In this document: in pieces, positions 1 through 8,122 of the stretch
How positions within the stretch are numbered: the first letter of the stretch is position 1
Layout: each line of letters opens with the position of its first letter
Assembly: GCF_041807705.1 (NCBI RefSeq)
Contig: NZ_JBGTYY010000006.1
Coordinates: 28,454 to 92,453 of the forward strand
Length of the DNA: 64,000 bases
From: Mannheimia sp041807705
GTDB taxonomy: Bacteria; Pseudomonadota; Gammaproteobacteria; Enterobacterales; Pasteurellaceae
Direction: 5' to 3'
The notes under the pieces: model-generated
What the model was told of the DNA's origin: nothing
Databases searched by the model: none
What the model saw: only the letters and a program-made list of their open reading frames with translations
Translations under genes and position numbers: made by a program

Positions 1-1
1 T

Positions 2-442
2 AAAAACATTACTCTTTCTTCATTGCCACAATTTTGTTTTGGCAAGAAAGTGATTAATGAGCCGCTTGAAGAAACCATTATCAACCAGTCTATTGCGAAG
101 CTAAAAGTAAAAACATCTTCGCCTGAATTAGCGATTGGGCGGTTAAGTGGTGGTAATCAGCAAAAAGCGATTTTGGCAAAATGTTTGCTACTCAACCCAA
201 AAATCTTAATTTTAGATGAGCCGACACGAGGCATTGATGTGGGGGCAAAATATGAAATTTATAAACTCATCAATCAATTAGCCCAAGAAGGAATGGCGAT
301 TATTGTGATCTCGTCCGAATTGCCAGAAGTATTAGGGATTAGCGACCGTGTATTAGTTATGCACGAAGGAAAAATTAAAGCATATCTCATCAACCAGAAT
401 TTAACCCAAGAAAAAGTGATGGAAGCGGCACTCAAGGAGTAA
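2..442 (+). CDS. xylG: Xylose ABC transporter ATP-binding protein, C-terminal part (runs off the window)
   Basis: This is the C-terminal part of the duplicated ABC ATPase that powers high-affinity D-xylose import with XylF and XylH. The frame is open to the first base, so the gene begins outside the window. The in-frame TTG at 23 is internal to the protein. Visible parts of the second nucleotide-binding domain are the signature motif LSGGNQQ, the Walker B LILDEPTRGIDVG, and a switch histidine position occupied by serine (VISSELPE), as is usual for the second half of RbsA/XylG proteins. The stop lies 3 nt before the xylH start, so the two are co-transcribed. Assignment to xylose rather than ribose rests on the strongly XylH-like neighbour and on xylR nearby. 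Confidence 0.9.
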   Translation, partial: KNITLSSLPQFCFGKKVINEPLEETIINQSIAKLKVKTSSPELAIGRLSGGNQQKAILAKCLLLNPKILILDEPTRGIDVGAKYEIYKLINQLAQEGMAIIVISSELPEVLGISDRVLVMHEGKIKAYLINQNLTQEKVMEAALKE

Positions 443-445
443 TCT

Positions 446-1573
446 ATGAACAAGTTAAAATCCATTAATTTACAAGTTTATATTATGCTGATTGCAATCA
501 TCGTAATTATGAGCTTTTTCTCTATTGCAACTGATGGTGCTTATTTAAGTGCCAGAAACATTTCTAACCTACTACGCCAAACTTCCATTACAGGTATTCT
601 CGCCATTGGTATGGTATTTGTGATTATCTCGGCAGAAATTGACCTCTCTGTTGGCTCACTAATGGGTTTACTTGGCGGATTTGCTGCAATCAGTAATGTG
701 TGGTGGGGCTGGCCGTTGCCTGTAACTATTCTAGTTACTGTTGTGTTAGGTTTGATGATTGGTGCTTGGAATGGTTGGTGGGTCGCTTATCAAAAAGTGC
801 CGTCCTTTATTGTAACCCTTGCAGGTATGTTAGCATTTCGTGGTATTTTAGTGGGGATTACAAACGGCACAACCGTTTCGCCTATCAGCCAAGAGATGAC
901 GACTATCGGTCAAGGCTACTTGCCTGATATTGTAGGTATGATGTTAGGCACAATCGGTATTCTTTGCTTTATTGCGTGGGGAAGTTATCAACGCAAAGCA
1001 AGACAAAAACTCAATTTAACCGTGCCGTCTATGCCGAAAGACACCATCAAATACGGCATTGTCGCAATCACTGTGTTAGGGGCGATTTACTTACTCAATG
1101 ACTATCGTGGTGTGCCATTCCCAGTATTAGTGTTAGTTGTATTAGCCATTGCAGGCACATTCTTAGCCCGCAAAACTGCCTTTGGTCGCCACGTTTATGC
1201 GATTGGTGGCAACATTGACGCAGCACGTCTTTCAGGGATTGCAGTTGAAAAAGTCAAACTTTCTATTTTTGCTCTAAACGGATTATTAGTCGCGATCGCT
1301 GGCTTAATTTTAAGCTCCCGACTTGGGGCAGGTGCTCCATCAGCAGGACAAAATGCGGAACTTGATGCAATCGCTGCCTGTGTAATTGGTGGAGCAAGTT
1401 TAGCAGGTGGTATCGGTACAATTTACGGTGTGGTTATCGGGGCATTTATCATCGCTTTACTCGATAACGGAATGAGTATGCTTGATGTTCCAACTTTCTG
1501 GCAATATATCGTAAAAGGTGCAATTCTACTCCTTGCGGTTTGGGTAGATACCATCAGCAAGAAAAAAGCCTAA
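446..1573 (+). CDS. xylH: D-xylose ABC transporter permease
   Basis: This is the inner-membrane permease of the xylose ABC transporter (BPD_transp_2 family). The 375-residue protein matches XylH closely along its length as I remember the E. coli protein: an N-terminal hydrophobic helix, TDGAYLSARN, the AEIDLSVGS signature, the RGILVGITNGTTVSP segment, and the C-terminal DVPTFWQYIVKGAILL. About ten hydrophobic segments are visible. ATG at 446 follows the xylG stop after 3 nt, with AAGGAG at 434-439 as ribosome binding site. The gene is intact. Confidence 0.95.
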   Translation: MNKLKSINLQVYIMLIAIIVIMSFFSIATDGAYLSARNISNLLRQTSITGILAIGMVFVIISAEIDLSVGSLMGLLGGFAAISNVWWGWPLPVTILVTVVLGLMIGAWNGWWVAYQKVPSFIVTLAGMLAFRGILVGITNGTTVSPISQEMTTIGQGYLPDIVGMMLGTIGILCFIAWGSYQRKARQKLNLTVPSMPKDTIKYGIVAITVLGAIYLLNDYRGVPFPVLVLVVLAIAGTFLARKTAFGRHVYAIGGNIDAARLSGIAVEKVKLSIFALNGLLVAIAGLILSSRLGAGAPSAGQNAELDAIAACVIGGASLAGGIGTIYGVVIGAFIIALLDNGMSMLDVPTFWQYIVKGAILLLAVWVDTISKKKA

Positions 1574-1584
1574 GTATTGAAGTT

Positions 1585-1630
1585 ACAAGCGGTCGAATTT
1601 GTAAATTTTTCTGCAAATCTGACCGCTTGC
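1585..1630. repeat. Inverted pair of DNA uptake signal sequences
   Basis: ACAAGCGGTC at 1585-1594 faces GACCGCTTGC at 1621-1630, with A/T-rich tails containing gcaaa between them. The pair can fold as a hairpin behind xylH. It has the core of the Apl-type Pasteurellaceae uptake sequence. Paired uptake sequences behind genes often double as transcription terminators, but no long T run follows here. Confidence 0.8.
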
Positions 1631-1674
1631 GATTATGTTAATGAAGTGAATAGCTTACATCTTGGGAGGCAGCG

Positions 1675-2655
1675 ATGAAACAACGCAGATTTGGTAAAAC
1701 CAACAAAATGGTGTCAGAAATTGGGTTAGGCACTTGGCAACTTGGAACGAAATGGGGCGATCCGTTCAATCATCAAGAGGCGATGGCAATTTTAGAAACC
1801 GCTTATGAGTAAGGCATCAATTTTATTGATACCGCCGATGTGTATAACAACGGGCAAAGCGAGAAAGCGATTGGCGAAATCTTGAAAAAATACCCAGACT
1901 TTTTCTATGTGGTTACCAAGTGTGGGCGTGCGTTAAATCCGCATACCGCTGAAATGTACACGCCACAGGCAATCGAAAAATTTGTTGATGCCAGCTTAAG
2001 CCGTCTTGGCACAGAAAAGCTGGATATGATTTTGCTTCATTGTCCGCCAACGTCGGTTTATCGTAATGATGAGATTTTTGCTAAATTAGAACAGCTCAAA
2101 GCCAGCGGAAAACTCATTGACTACGGTGTGAGTATCGAAACTGTAGAAGAAGGCTTGCTGGCAATGGAGTATGACATTGCGGCAATGGAAGTTATCTTCA
2201 ATATGTTCCGCCTCAAACCATTGGAGCAACTCTTCCCAACGGCTCAACAAAAAGATGTGGGTATTATCGCCCGAGTGCCACTTGCAAGCGGCTTACTTAC
2301 AGGTAGATACAACGCCAACACCCAATTTGGCAAAGATGACCACCGCACATTTAACCGTCAAGGCGAAGCCTTCGATAAAGGCGAAACCTTTTCGGGTGTG
2401 GATTATCAGCTCGGCTTACAAGCAGTGGAGGAACTGAAAACTCTATTCGGCACGGAAGATTTAATTCCTCACGCCCTACGTTGGGTATTGATGAATGAAG
2501 CCGTCAGCACAGTAATTCCGGGAGCAAGTAAAGTTTTACAAGTAATTACTAACGCAGCGGTGGATAACTTCCCACCATTAACTGAAGCTGAAATGCAAAA
2601 AGTAGAAGAGATTTACAACCACTTAATCCGCCCAAGTGTGCATCATTTGTGGTAA
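1675..2655 (+). pseudogene. Aldo/keto reductase interrupted by one in-frame stop
   Basis: One frame runs from ATG 1675 (after GGGAGG at 1663-1668) to TAA 2655, broken only by TAA at 1810-1812 (codon 46). Translation on both sides reads as one aldo/keto reductase: MKQRRFGKTNKMVSEIGLG, then GINFIDTADVYNNG (active-site Asp and Tyr), VVTKCGR (Lys), LLHCP (His), and a C-terminal Rossmann-like VSTVIPGASK. The full product would be 326 residues, normal for the family. The stop sits where these proteins usually have Gln, Lys or Glu (YEQGIN), so a single C-to-T change in CAA explains it. A remaining product could only start at the internal GTG 1840 and would lack the first strands of the barrel. Position between xylH and xylR suggests a former sugar or aldehyde reductase. 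Sequencing error is the main alternative. Confidence 0.85.
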
Positions 2656-2660
2656 ATTTT

Positions 2661-2698
2661 AAAATCGGGCTAGATAATTAAGTATCTAGCCCGATTTT
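2661..2698. terminator. Bidirectional terminator
   Basis: A perfect 16-bp stem (2661-2676 with 2683-2698) and a 6-nt loop, with A/T tracts at both ends, lies between the convergent reductase and vapC. It overlaps the vapC stop codon. Confidence 0.9.
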
Positions 2699-3090
2699 TA
2701 CCTCTGCCAATCTTCGTAACGCAAATTTGGTACACGTTGAAATTCTTTCACATTATGGGTAATTAATGTGAGATTTTGTGCGATGGCTTGTCCTGCAATT
2801 TGCACATCATAAGTGCCAATAGGCGTACCTTGTTTTGCAAGTTTTGCCCGAATTTCACCCGCTTGTTGAGCATCTTGTTCATTAAAGACTAATACTTCAA
2901 AGGGTAATAACGCAATTTTTGCCAAGTTTTTCTCTATATTTTGGCTTTTATAAGCTCCATAAAATAGCTCAAACATCACAATAGAAGAAACAGCAAAATC
3001 GCTTGGTTTATATTGCTTCATTGTGGTAATAAATTGGTTGTTACCGTTTAAAATCGCAATGACTGCGTTGGTATCTAATAAAAATGTCAT
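2698..3090 (-). CDS. vapC: PIN-domain toxin of a VapBC pair
   Basis: This is a 130-residue PIN-domain ribonuclease of the VapC type. VapC toxins cleave tRNA or rRNA when their antitoxin is lost. Visible acidic active-site residues are Asp6 (LLDTNAV), Glu41 (MFELFYGA) and Asp95 (GTYDVQIA), followed by the usual LTLITHN near the C-terminus. Length is typical and nothing is missing. The start overlaps the antitoxin stop by 4 nt (ATGA), indicating translational coupling. The RNA target cannot be told from sequence. Confidence 0.93.
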   Translation of the reverse strand: MTFLLDTNAVIAILNGNNQFITTMKQYKPSDFAVSSIVMFELFYGAYKSQNIEKNLAKIALLPFEVLVFNEQDAQQAGEIRAKLAKQGTPIGTYDVQIAGQAIAQNLTLITHNVKEFQRVPNLRYEDWQR

Positions 3091-3332
3091 TCAAAGCAGC
3101 TCCAATCTCGTTCTTGTGTATTTTCAGATTGGCGAGCTTCTAAGATAGCTTCTTCCATTGTGGGATCGGCTGTATCTAATAAATCAAGCCATTCCCAATC
3201 TTCCACAATTGGCTCAATAATCATCTTATTGCCCACTTTTTCAATGCGTACTTTATCAGCATTAAAGCGAAAAGATTTAGGCAAGCGCAATGCTTGGGAA
3301 TTTCCGCTCCAAAAAAGTTTTGCAACCGCCAT
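3087..3332 (-). CDS. vapB: VapB-type antitoxin
   Basis: This 81-residue protein has an N-terminal AbrB/MazE-like swapped-hairpin DNA-binding domain: MAVAKLFWSGNSQALRLPKSFRF is the typical VapB opening. An acidic C-terminal tail (residues about 45-81, ending ERDWSCFE) should bind and block the toxin. The pair normally represses its own promoter. A/T-rich palindromic DNA lies just upstream (3342-3368). It precedes vapC with a 4-nt overlap. Confidence 0.93.
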   Translation of the reverse strand: MAVAKLFWSGNSQALRLPKSFRFNADKVRIEKVGNKMIIEPIVEDWEWLDLLDTADPTMEEAILEARQSENTQERDWSCFE

Positions 3333-3341
3333 AGCTTCTCC

Positions 3342-3368
3342 TTAATATATACAAAAAATATATATTAA
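3342..3368. promoter_or_regulatory. Palindrome upstream of vapBC, probable operator
   Basis: TTAATATAT and ATATATTAA form a perfect 9-bp inverted repeat separated by 9 nt, beginning 10 bp upstream of the vapB start. VapB proteins bind such palindromes to autoregulate. The assignment is by position only. Confidence 0.6.
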
Positions 3369-3469
3369 ATTAAGTTTAAAAACTTCGCTTGTCAATTTCT
3401 TTTCATCTGCTTTGATCGAAAAATCATTTTATTTTATAGTGCTACTTAAAGGAGATGTGGGAGGGAACA

Positions 3470-4630
3470 ATGACCGAGCAGTATCACAAAATCGCCCTGC
3501 TTTTTAATGCAAATAAAATTTACGATCGTGGCGTAATGCGAGGGATTGGGCAGTTTATTCAGGCTTCTCAATGCTCTTGGGATATTTTTGTTGAAGATGA
3601 TTTTGTCTATCATAAAAATACCATTGAAAGCCTTTCTATTGATGGCATTATTGCCGATTTTGACGATCCTGAAACCGTTGAGCTGCTAAAAGGCATTGAT
3701 GTGCCGATTGTCGGTGTGGGTGGTTCTTATCAAAACCCTGATTTTTACCCGAAAGTGCCTTATGTTGCCACCGATAACTATGCGTTGGTGGAAGCGGCAT
3801 TTTTACACCTAAAGCAGAAAGGCATTAACCAATTTGCTTTTTACGGCTACCCAGCAGACACCGAAAAACATTGGGCGGTAGAACGCCAAAATGCCTTTAT
3901 TCAGTTGATGGAAAAATATGAACATCAACCGAACTGTTACATTGGTGACCAAACTCATTCCGATAACTGGCTCGAACTACAAACCAAACTCGGTGAATGG
4001 TTGCAAACTTTACCGCCCCATACAGGGATTATTGCAGTAACAGATGCGAGGGCCAGACATCTGCTACAAACCTGCGAGCATCTTAAAATTGCCGTGCCAG
4101 AACAGCTCTGCGTGATTGGGATTGATAACGAAGAACTCATTCAATACCTCTCCCGTGTGTCGCTTTCCTCCGTTACACAAGGCACAACGCAAATTGGCTA
4201 TCACGCCGCGAAATTGCTTTATCGCAAATTAAACGATCTGCCCGTTTCATTTAAACCGATTTTAATTCCTCCGTTGAAAGTGGAAGAACGCCGTTCGACC
4301 GATTACCGTTCTTTGCAAGATCCGTTAGTTATTCAGGCGATGCACTATATTCGCCATCGGGCTTGTCAAGGGATCAAAGTAGAACAGGTGTTGGATCATC
4401 TTAAAATTTCTCGCTCCAACCTCGAACAGCGTTTTAAAGAAGAGATGAACAAAACCATTCATCAAGCAATCCACGAGGAAAAACTGGCACGAGCAAGATA
4501 TATGCTCAAATTTACCGATATTTCTACCCAAGAGATTGCCAATGTGTGTGGATATCCTTCATTGCAATATTTCTATGCGGTGTTTAAAAAAGAATTCGGC
4601 AAAACCCCAAAAGAGTTTCGGGAAGAGTAG
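3470..4630 (+). CDS. xylR: Xylose operon activator, AraC family
   Basis: XylR binds D-xylose and activates xylose transport and catabolism genes. The first 280 or so residues form a LacI/periplasmic-binding-like sensor domain (ALLFNANKIYDRGV, ATDNYALVEAAFLHLK, GIIAVTDARARHLLQ, IGIDNEELIQYLSR). The last 100 form an AraC-type double helix-turn-helix (HLKISRSNLEQRFKEE and CGYPSLQYFYAVFKKEFGKTP). Similarity to E. coli XylR, as remembered, runs end to end. I start at ATG 3470 because GGGAGGG at 3459-3465 is correctly spaced. The in-frame ATG at 3455 has its Shine-Dalgarno directly abutting it. Confidence 0.95.
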   Translation: MTEQYHKIALLFNANKIYDRGVMRGIGQFIQASQCSWDIFVEDDFVYHKNTIESLSIDGIIADFDDPETVELLKGIDVPIVGVGGSYQNPDFYPKVPYVATDNYALVEAAFLHLKQKGINQFAFYGYPADTEKHWAVERQNAFIQLMEKYEHQPNCYIGDQTHSDNWLELQTKLGEWLQTLPPHTGIIAVTDARARHLLQTCEHLKIAVPEQLCVIGIDNEELIQYLSRVSLSSVTQGTTQIGYHAAKLLYRKLNDLPVSFKPILIPPLKVEERRSTDYRSLQDPLVIQAMHYIRHRACQGIKVEQVLDHLKISRSNLEQRFKEEMNKTIHQAIHEEKLARARYMLKFTDISTQEIANVCGYPSLQYFYAVFKKEFGKTPKEFREE

Positions 4631-4703
4631 TTACAAGCGGTCGTTTTTAGGCAAAATTTTGCATATAATGAACCATATTTGATTTATTACTCAACGCATT
4701 CCA

Positions 4704-5699
4704 ATGACCAAACACAAACGCCCTACTTTGCAAGATATTGCTTCCCATCTCGGCATTACTAAAATGACCGTCAGCCGCTTTTTGCGTGACCCGAACACGG
4801 TGGCGAAAGAGACGGGAGAACGCATTGCTCAAGCGATAGAGCAGTTTGGTTATATTCCGAACCGAGCCCCCGATATTCTCTCGAATGCGAAAAGCAGAGC
4901 GATTGGCGTGCTTGTTCCCTCGCTGACTAACCAAGTTTTTGCTGATGTGATTAAAGGCATTGAGCAGATTACCGACCAAGCGGGCTATCAGACAATGCTA
5001 GCTCACTACGGTTATAGCGAAGAAAAGGAAGAAAAGCGGATTGAGTCGCTGCTCTCTTACAACATTGACGGAATTATTCTCTCGGAAAATCATCACTCCG
5101 CCCGCACCCTAAAAATGCTGGAAGTGGCTCGCATTCCTGTGATTGAGATAATGGAATGCGAAGGAGGTATTCAACAAGCGGTCGGATTTGACAATATTTC
5201 TGCAGCACAAGCGATGGTGGAAACGATGATCAATCGAGGCAGCCATCATATCGCCTATTTCGGGGCGAGAATGGACAAACGCTCTCAGCTTAAAATGCAG
5301 GGCTACGAGCAGGCGATGCAAAAACACGGTTTGACACCATTGAATATCACGACCGAAGAGCATTCCTCTTTTACGCTCGGAGCAGAACAACTCCGCAAAG
5401 CCCTCGCCCAACAACCCCAGCTGGACGGTGTGTTCTGCACCAATGACGACTTAGCCATCGGGGCATTATTTGAATGCCAACGCTTAGGGATTAACGTGCC
5501 TGAGCAGATCAAAATTGCTGGCTTTCACGGGCACGATGTCGGGCAATCTCTCACCCCACAACTCGCCAGCGTGATTACCCCACGCCTACAAATGGGCAGA
5601 GTCGCCGCCCAAGAACTACTCAACCGTATTCACGGCATACCGCAACAAAGCCCGATTATCAATTTGGGGTATCAGATCCATTTGGGGGAGAGTGTTTGA
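4704..5699 (+). CDS. gntR: Gluconate-responsive repressor, LacI family
   Basis: GntR represses gluconate uptake and kinase genes until gluconate binds. The N-terminal LacI helix-turn-helix is at residues 7-30 (TLQDIASHLGITKMTVSRFLR), followed by the hinge helix (GYIPNRAPDILSNAKSRAIGV) and a periplasmic-binding-like core (FCTNDDLAIGALFECQRLGI, AGFHGHDVGQ). It is 331 residues, the same as E. coli GntR. It follows xylR by 73 nt on the same strand, and an uptake signal lies between them. Its targets are probably the two mirror-image sites at 6445-6456 and 6584-6595 around gntK and the permease. Confidence 0.95.
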   Translation: MTKHKRPTLQDIASHLGITKMTVSRFLRDPNTVAKETGERIAQAIEQFGYIPNRAPDILSNAKSRAIGVLVPSLTNQVFADVIKGIEQITDQAGYQTMLAHYGYSEEKEEKRIESLLSYNIDGIILSENHHSARTLKMLEVARIPVIEIMECEGGIQQAVGFDNISAAQAMVETMINRGSHHIAYFGARMDKRSQLKMQGYEQAMQKHGLTPLNITTEEHSSFTLGAEQLRKALAQQPQLDGVFCTNDDLAIGALFECQRLGINVPEQIKIAGFHGHDVGQSLTPQLASVITPRLQMGRVAAQELLNRIHGIPQQSPIINLGYQIHLGESV

Positions 5700-5737
5700 A
5701 CCGACAACCACGCTGTGGCAATCGGTTATGACAGATT

Positions 5738-5904
5738 TAGGGGCGTTGCCCCTATGATTGAATTGCTCGCAATAAGACTTTTTCTTCCCCCTTTGGGGGA
5801 AGTACCGCCAAAGGCGGGGTAGGGGGAGTACAAGTATGCCGTTTTGTATTTTTCTGTAAAATCTTGACCGGTTCACCCACTTCCCCCAAAGGGGCCAGAA
5901 AGAT
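5738..5904. repeat. Cluster of small GC-rich palindromes between gntR and gntK
   Basis: The 209-nt gap between convergent gntR and gntK holds no gene. It contains TAGGGGC-gtt-GCCCCTA (5738-5754), CTTCCCCC-ttt-GGGGGAAG (5784-5802), a CCGCC-aaa-GGCGG hairpin (5805-5817) and a further TTCCCCCAAAGGGG copy near 5889. These look like short interspersed palindromic repeats, and some may act as terminators for both genes. Confidence 0.6.
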
Positions 5905-5908
5905 CTAG

Positions 5909-6430
5909 TTATGTGCTTAAAAATGGCTCTACCGCCGCCACACATCTTTCCACCACCTCTTCAAAACTGCCGTCAATATCAATAAAGATCACATCAGGCT
6001 CGTCTGCTTGGGGGATTTCGAGGGTGTTGAACTGGCTTTGCAGCATTTCAGGCTTCATAAAATGCCCTTTGCGTTGTTGCATTCGCTCTAATACCAGCTC
6101 AAATGAGCCGTTTAGGAACAGAAATTTGACATCGGCATTGCCTTCACGGATTTGATCACGGTATTTTTTCTTTAATGCCGAGCAGACAATAATCCCTTTT
6201 TCGCTTTTCTGTTCAAGGCTAAATGCCGCATCGTTAATGCGTTCCAACCACGGGCGGCGATCGTCATCGTTTAGCGGTGTGCCACCAGCCATTTTGACGA
6301 TATTTGCACGGGGGTGGAGATCGTCCCCGTCAATCAATTTCATACCTAATTTTTGTGCAATAGCCGTGCCAACAGAGGTTTTCCCTGTGCTAGATACCCC
6401 CATTAAGATAAATGCTTTTCCTTGAGACAT
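5909..6430 (-). CDS. gntK: Gluconokinase
   Basis: This enzyme phosphorylates D-gluconate to 6-phosphogluconate, feeding the pentose phosphate or Entner-Doudoroff route. The 173-residue protein is of normal length. It has a P-loop at residues 11-19 (GVSSTGKTS, where most homologues have GVSGSGKS), LIDGDDLHP substrate-binding region, CSALKKKYRD, and the lid segment MQQRKGHFMKPEML. It is divergent from the permease across a shared control region with two GntR operators and a CRP site, the classical gnt arrangement. Confidence 0.96.
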   Translation of the reverse strand: MSQGKAFILMGVSSTGKTSVGTAIAQKLGMKLIDGDDLHPRANIVKMAGGTPLNDDDRRPWLERINDAAFSLEQKSEKGIIVCSALKKKYRDQIREGNADVKFLFLNGSFELVLERMQQRKGHFMKPEMLQSQFNTLEIPQADEPDVIFIDIDGSFEEVVERCVAAVEPFLST

Positions 6431-6444
6431 TTGTCTACTCCTAT

Positions 6445-6456
6445 GTTATCGGTAAC
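6445..6456. promoter_or_regulatory. GntR operator, gntK side
   Basis: GTTATCGGTAAC, 14 nt upstream of the gntK start, is a near-perfect palindrome matching the known gluconate operator core (GTTACCGGTAAC-like). It is the exact reverse complement of the site at 6584-6595. Confidence 0.8.
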
Positions 6457-6515
6457 TTTTATTTGAGCTTAATTTAGCAGGTTAAAACGAAAAATCATCT
6501 GCTATTTCTGAAAAA

Positions 6516-6531
6516 TTTGAAGTAGATCACA
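6516..6531. promoter_or_regulatory. CRP-cAMP binding site in the gnt control region
   Basis: TTTGA-AGTAGA-TCACA matches the CRP consensus TGTGA-N6-TCACA except at one base of the left half. It lies midway between the two GntR operators, as expected for catabolite control of gluconate use. Confidence 0.65.
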
Positions 6532-6583
6532 AATTTAAAATAAAAAATAACGAATTATTTACAAGTTTAGTTTTTATCGTTAT

Positions 6584-6595
6584 GTTACCGATAAC
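6584..6595. promoter_or_regulatory. GntR operator, permease side
   Basis: GTTACCGATAAC is the mirror image of the operator at 6445-6456. It overlaps the upstream in-frame ATG at 6582, which argues that this ATG is not the permease start. Confidence 0.8.
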
Positions 6596-6617
6596 AATTT
6601 ATTGTGGAGAAAATAGT

Positions 6618-7967
6618 ATGTTACTTTTCATTATGTTTGCCGCAATTTTATTATTGCTGGTATTAATTATTAAATTTAAGGTTCACGCCTTTATAGCCTT
6701 AATTATTGTGAGTTTGCTCACAGCGTTAGCTGCAGGTATTCCTGTAGATAAAATCTTACCAACGTTATTAAACGGCTTTGGCGGTACGCTTGCTTCTGTT
6801 GCATTGCTAGTAGGTTTGGGAGCGATGATTGGTCGTCTGCTTGAAATCACAGGCGGAGCAAAAGTGTTAGCGGATACACTGATCAACAAATTTGGTAAAG
6901 AGAAAGCACCATTTGCATTGGGTGTAGCATCATTGTTATTCGGCTTCCCAATCTTCTTTGATGCTGGTTTAGTGGTAATGTTGCCGATTATTTTTAGTGT
7001 AGCGAAACAGTTTGGCGGTTCAGTATTGCGTTATGCATTCCCATCTGCAGGGGCATTTGCGGTAATGCACGCTTTCCTTCCTCCACATCCTGGCCCGGTT
7101 GCTTCGGGCGATTTACTTGGCGTAAATATGGGCTTATTGGTGTTAGTTGGCTTGGTTTGTGCAATTCCAACTTGGTACATCGGTACTTATATGTTCAGCC
7201 AATTTATCAGCAAACGTATTCATGTTGATATACCAAAAGCATTTTTGAACGGCTTATCTGCAAATGAAATGGCGGTACAAAATCCACCAAGTTTCGGTAA
7301 AGTGCTGACGGTGCTATTACTACCGATTATCTTAATTTTATTCGATACAGGTTTAAACACGCTCTCTGTTGCGAAAGTAGTGGACGGCAACGAACTTTGG
7401 GTGCAAAGCCTACGTTTAATTGGAAAAACGCCAGTAGCATTATTGATTACCCTGATTGTGGCAATTATTCTTCTGCGTGATAATCGTAGCTTAGACCAAA
7501 TCGAAAAAATTTGTAACAACGCACTTGGTCCAATTTGTTCTATCGTGTTAGTAACGGGTGCTGGCGGTATGTTTGGTGGTGTGTTGCGTGCAAGTGGTAT
7601 TGGCGATGTCTTGTCTGAAATGATGGCAGATACGGGAATGCCGATTGTCGTTGCAGCCTTTATTATCGCAACAGTTTTCCGTGTTGCACAGGGTTCAGCA
7701 ACGGTGGCTTTAACCACAACGGCGGCGTTAATTGCTCCAATGGTGGCAGCTGCAACAGATTTAAGTCAGTTTGACCTTTGCTTTATTGTGATCTCAATCG
7801 CTTCAGGTGCAACTGTGCTATCTCACGTGAACGATTCAGGCTTCTGGCTTATTAGCCGCTTCCTTGAAATGGACGAAAAAACTACGCTGAAAACGTGGAC
7901 AATGTTAGAAACCTCCATCGGTTTAACAGGCTTTGCTTGTGCATTGATTGGTAGCTGGTTACTTTAA
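6618..7967 (+). CDS. Gluconate permease, GntP family
   Basis: This is an inner-membrane gluconate:H+ symporter of the GntP family (GntP/GntT/GntU/IdnT). The 449-residue protein is almost entirely hydrophobic, with about 12-14 membrane segments. Family hallmarks are GGTLASVALLVGLGAM, HAFLPPHPGPVA, RVAQGSATVALTTTAA and the closing SHVNDSGFW with LKTWTMLET. ATG 6618 is chosen over ATG 6582 because GTGGAGA at 6604-6610 is well placed and 6582 lies inside the operator. Divergent gntK and adjacent gntR support gluconate as substrate. Which paralogue it matches best (gntT, gntP or gntU) I cannot decide by eye. Confidence 0.92.
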   Translation: MLLFIMFAAILLLLVLIIKFKVHAFIALIIVSLLTALAAGIPVDKILPTLLNGFGGTLASVALLVGLGAMIGRLLEITGGAKVLADTLINKFGKEKAPFALGVASLLFGFPIFFDAGLVVMLPIIFSVAKQFGGSVLRYAFPSAGAFAVMHAFLPPHPGPVASGDLLGVNMGLLVLVGLVCAIPTWYIGTYMFSQFISKRIHVDIPKAFLNGLSANEMAVQNPPSFGKVLTVLLLPIILILFDTGLNTLSVAKVVDGNELWVQSLRLIGKTPVALLITLIVAIILLRDNRSLDQIEKICNNALGPICSIVLVTGAGGMFGGVLRASGIGDVLSEMMADTGMPIVVAAFIIATVFRVAQGSATVALTTTAALIAPMVAAATDLSQFDLCFIVISIASGATVLSHVNDSGFWLISRFLEMDEKTTLKTWTMLETSIGLTGFACALIGSWLL

Positions 7968-7977
7968 TCTCATTCTT

Positions 7978-8040
7978 ACAAGCGGTCGATTTTCTTCAGA
8001 ATTTTGCAAATTTTCAGGAAAATCGACCGCTTGTTTTTTT
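7978..8040. terminator. Uptake-signal hairpin acting as terminator
   Basis: ACAAGCGGTCGATTTTC (7978-7994) pairs perfectly with GAAAATCGACCGCTTGT (8018-8034) and is followed by a T run. Two uptake signal sequences in inverted orientation thus form a 17-bp intrinsic terminator behind the permease. Confidence 0.85.
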
Positions 8041-8122
8041 ATATAACTATTGAAATTTTCCCTTTAATTGGAGTAGATTATAGGAATTCCGTTCTATTTT
8101 TAATCATTTAACAGGAGTGATT

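Noticed and set aside
6582..6617. Upstream ATG of the gluconate permease
   Set aside because: It overlaps the GntR operator. ATG 6618 has a clear ribosome binding site.
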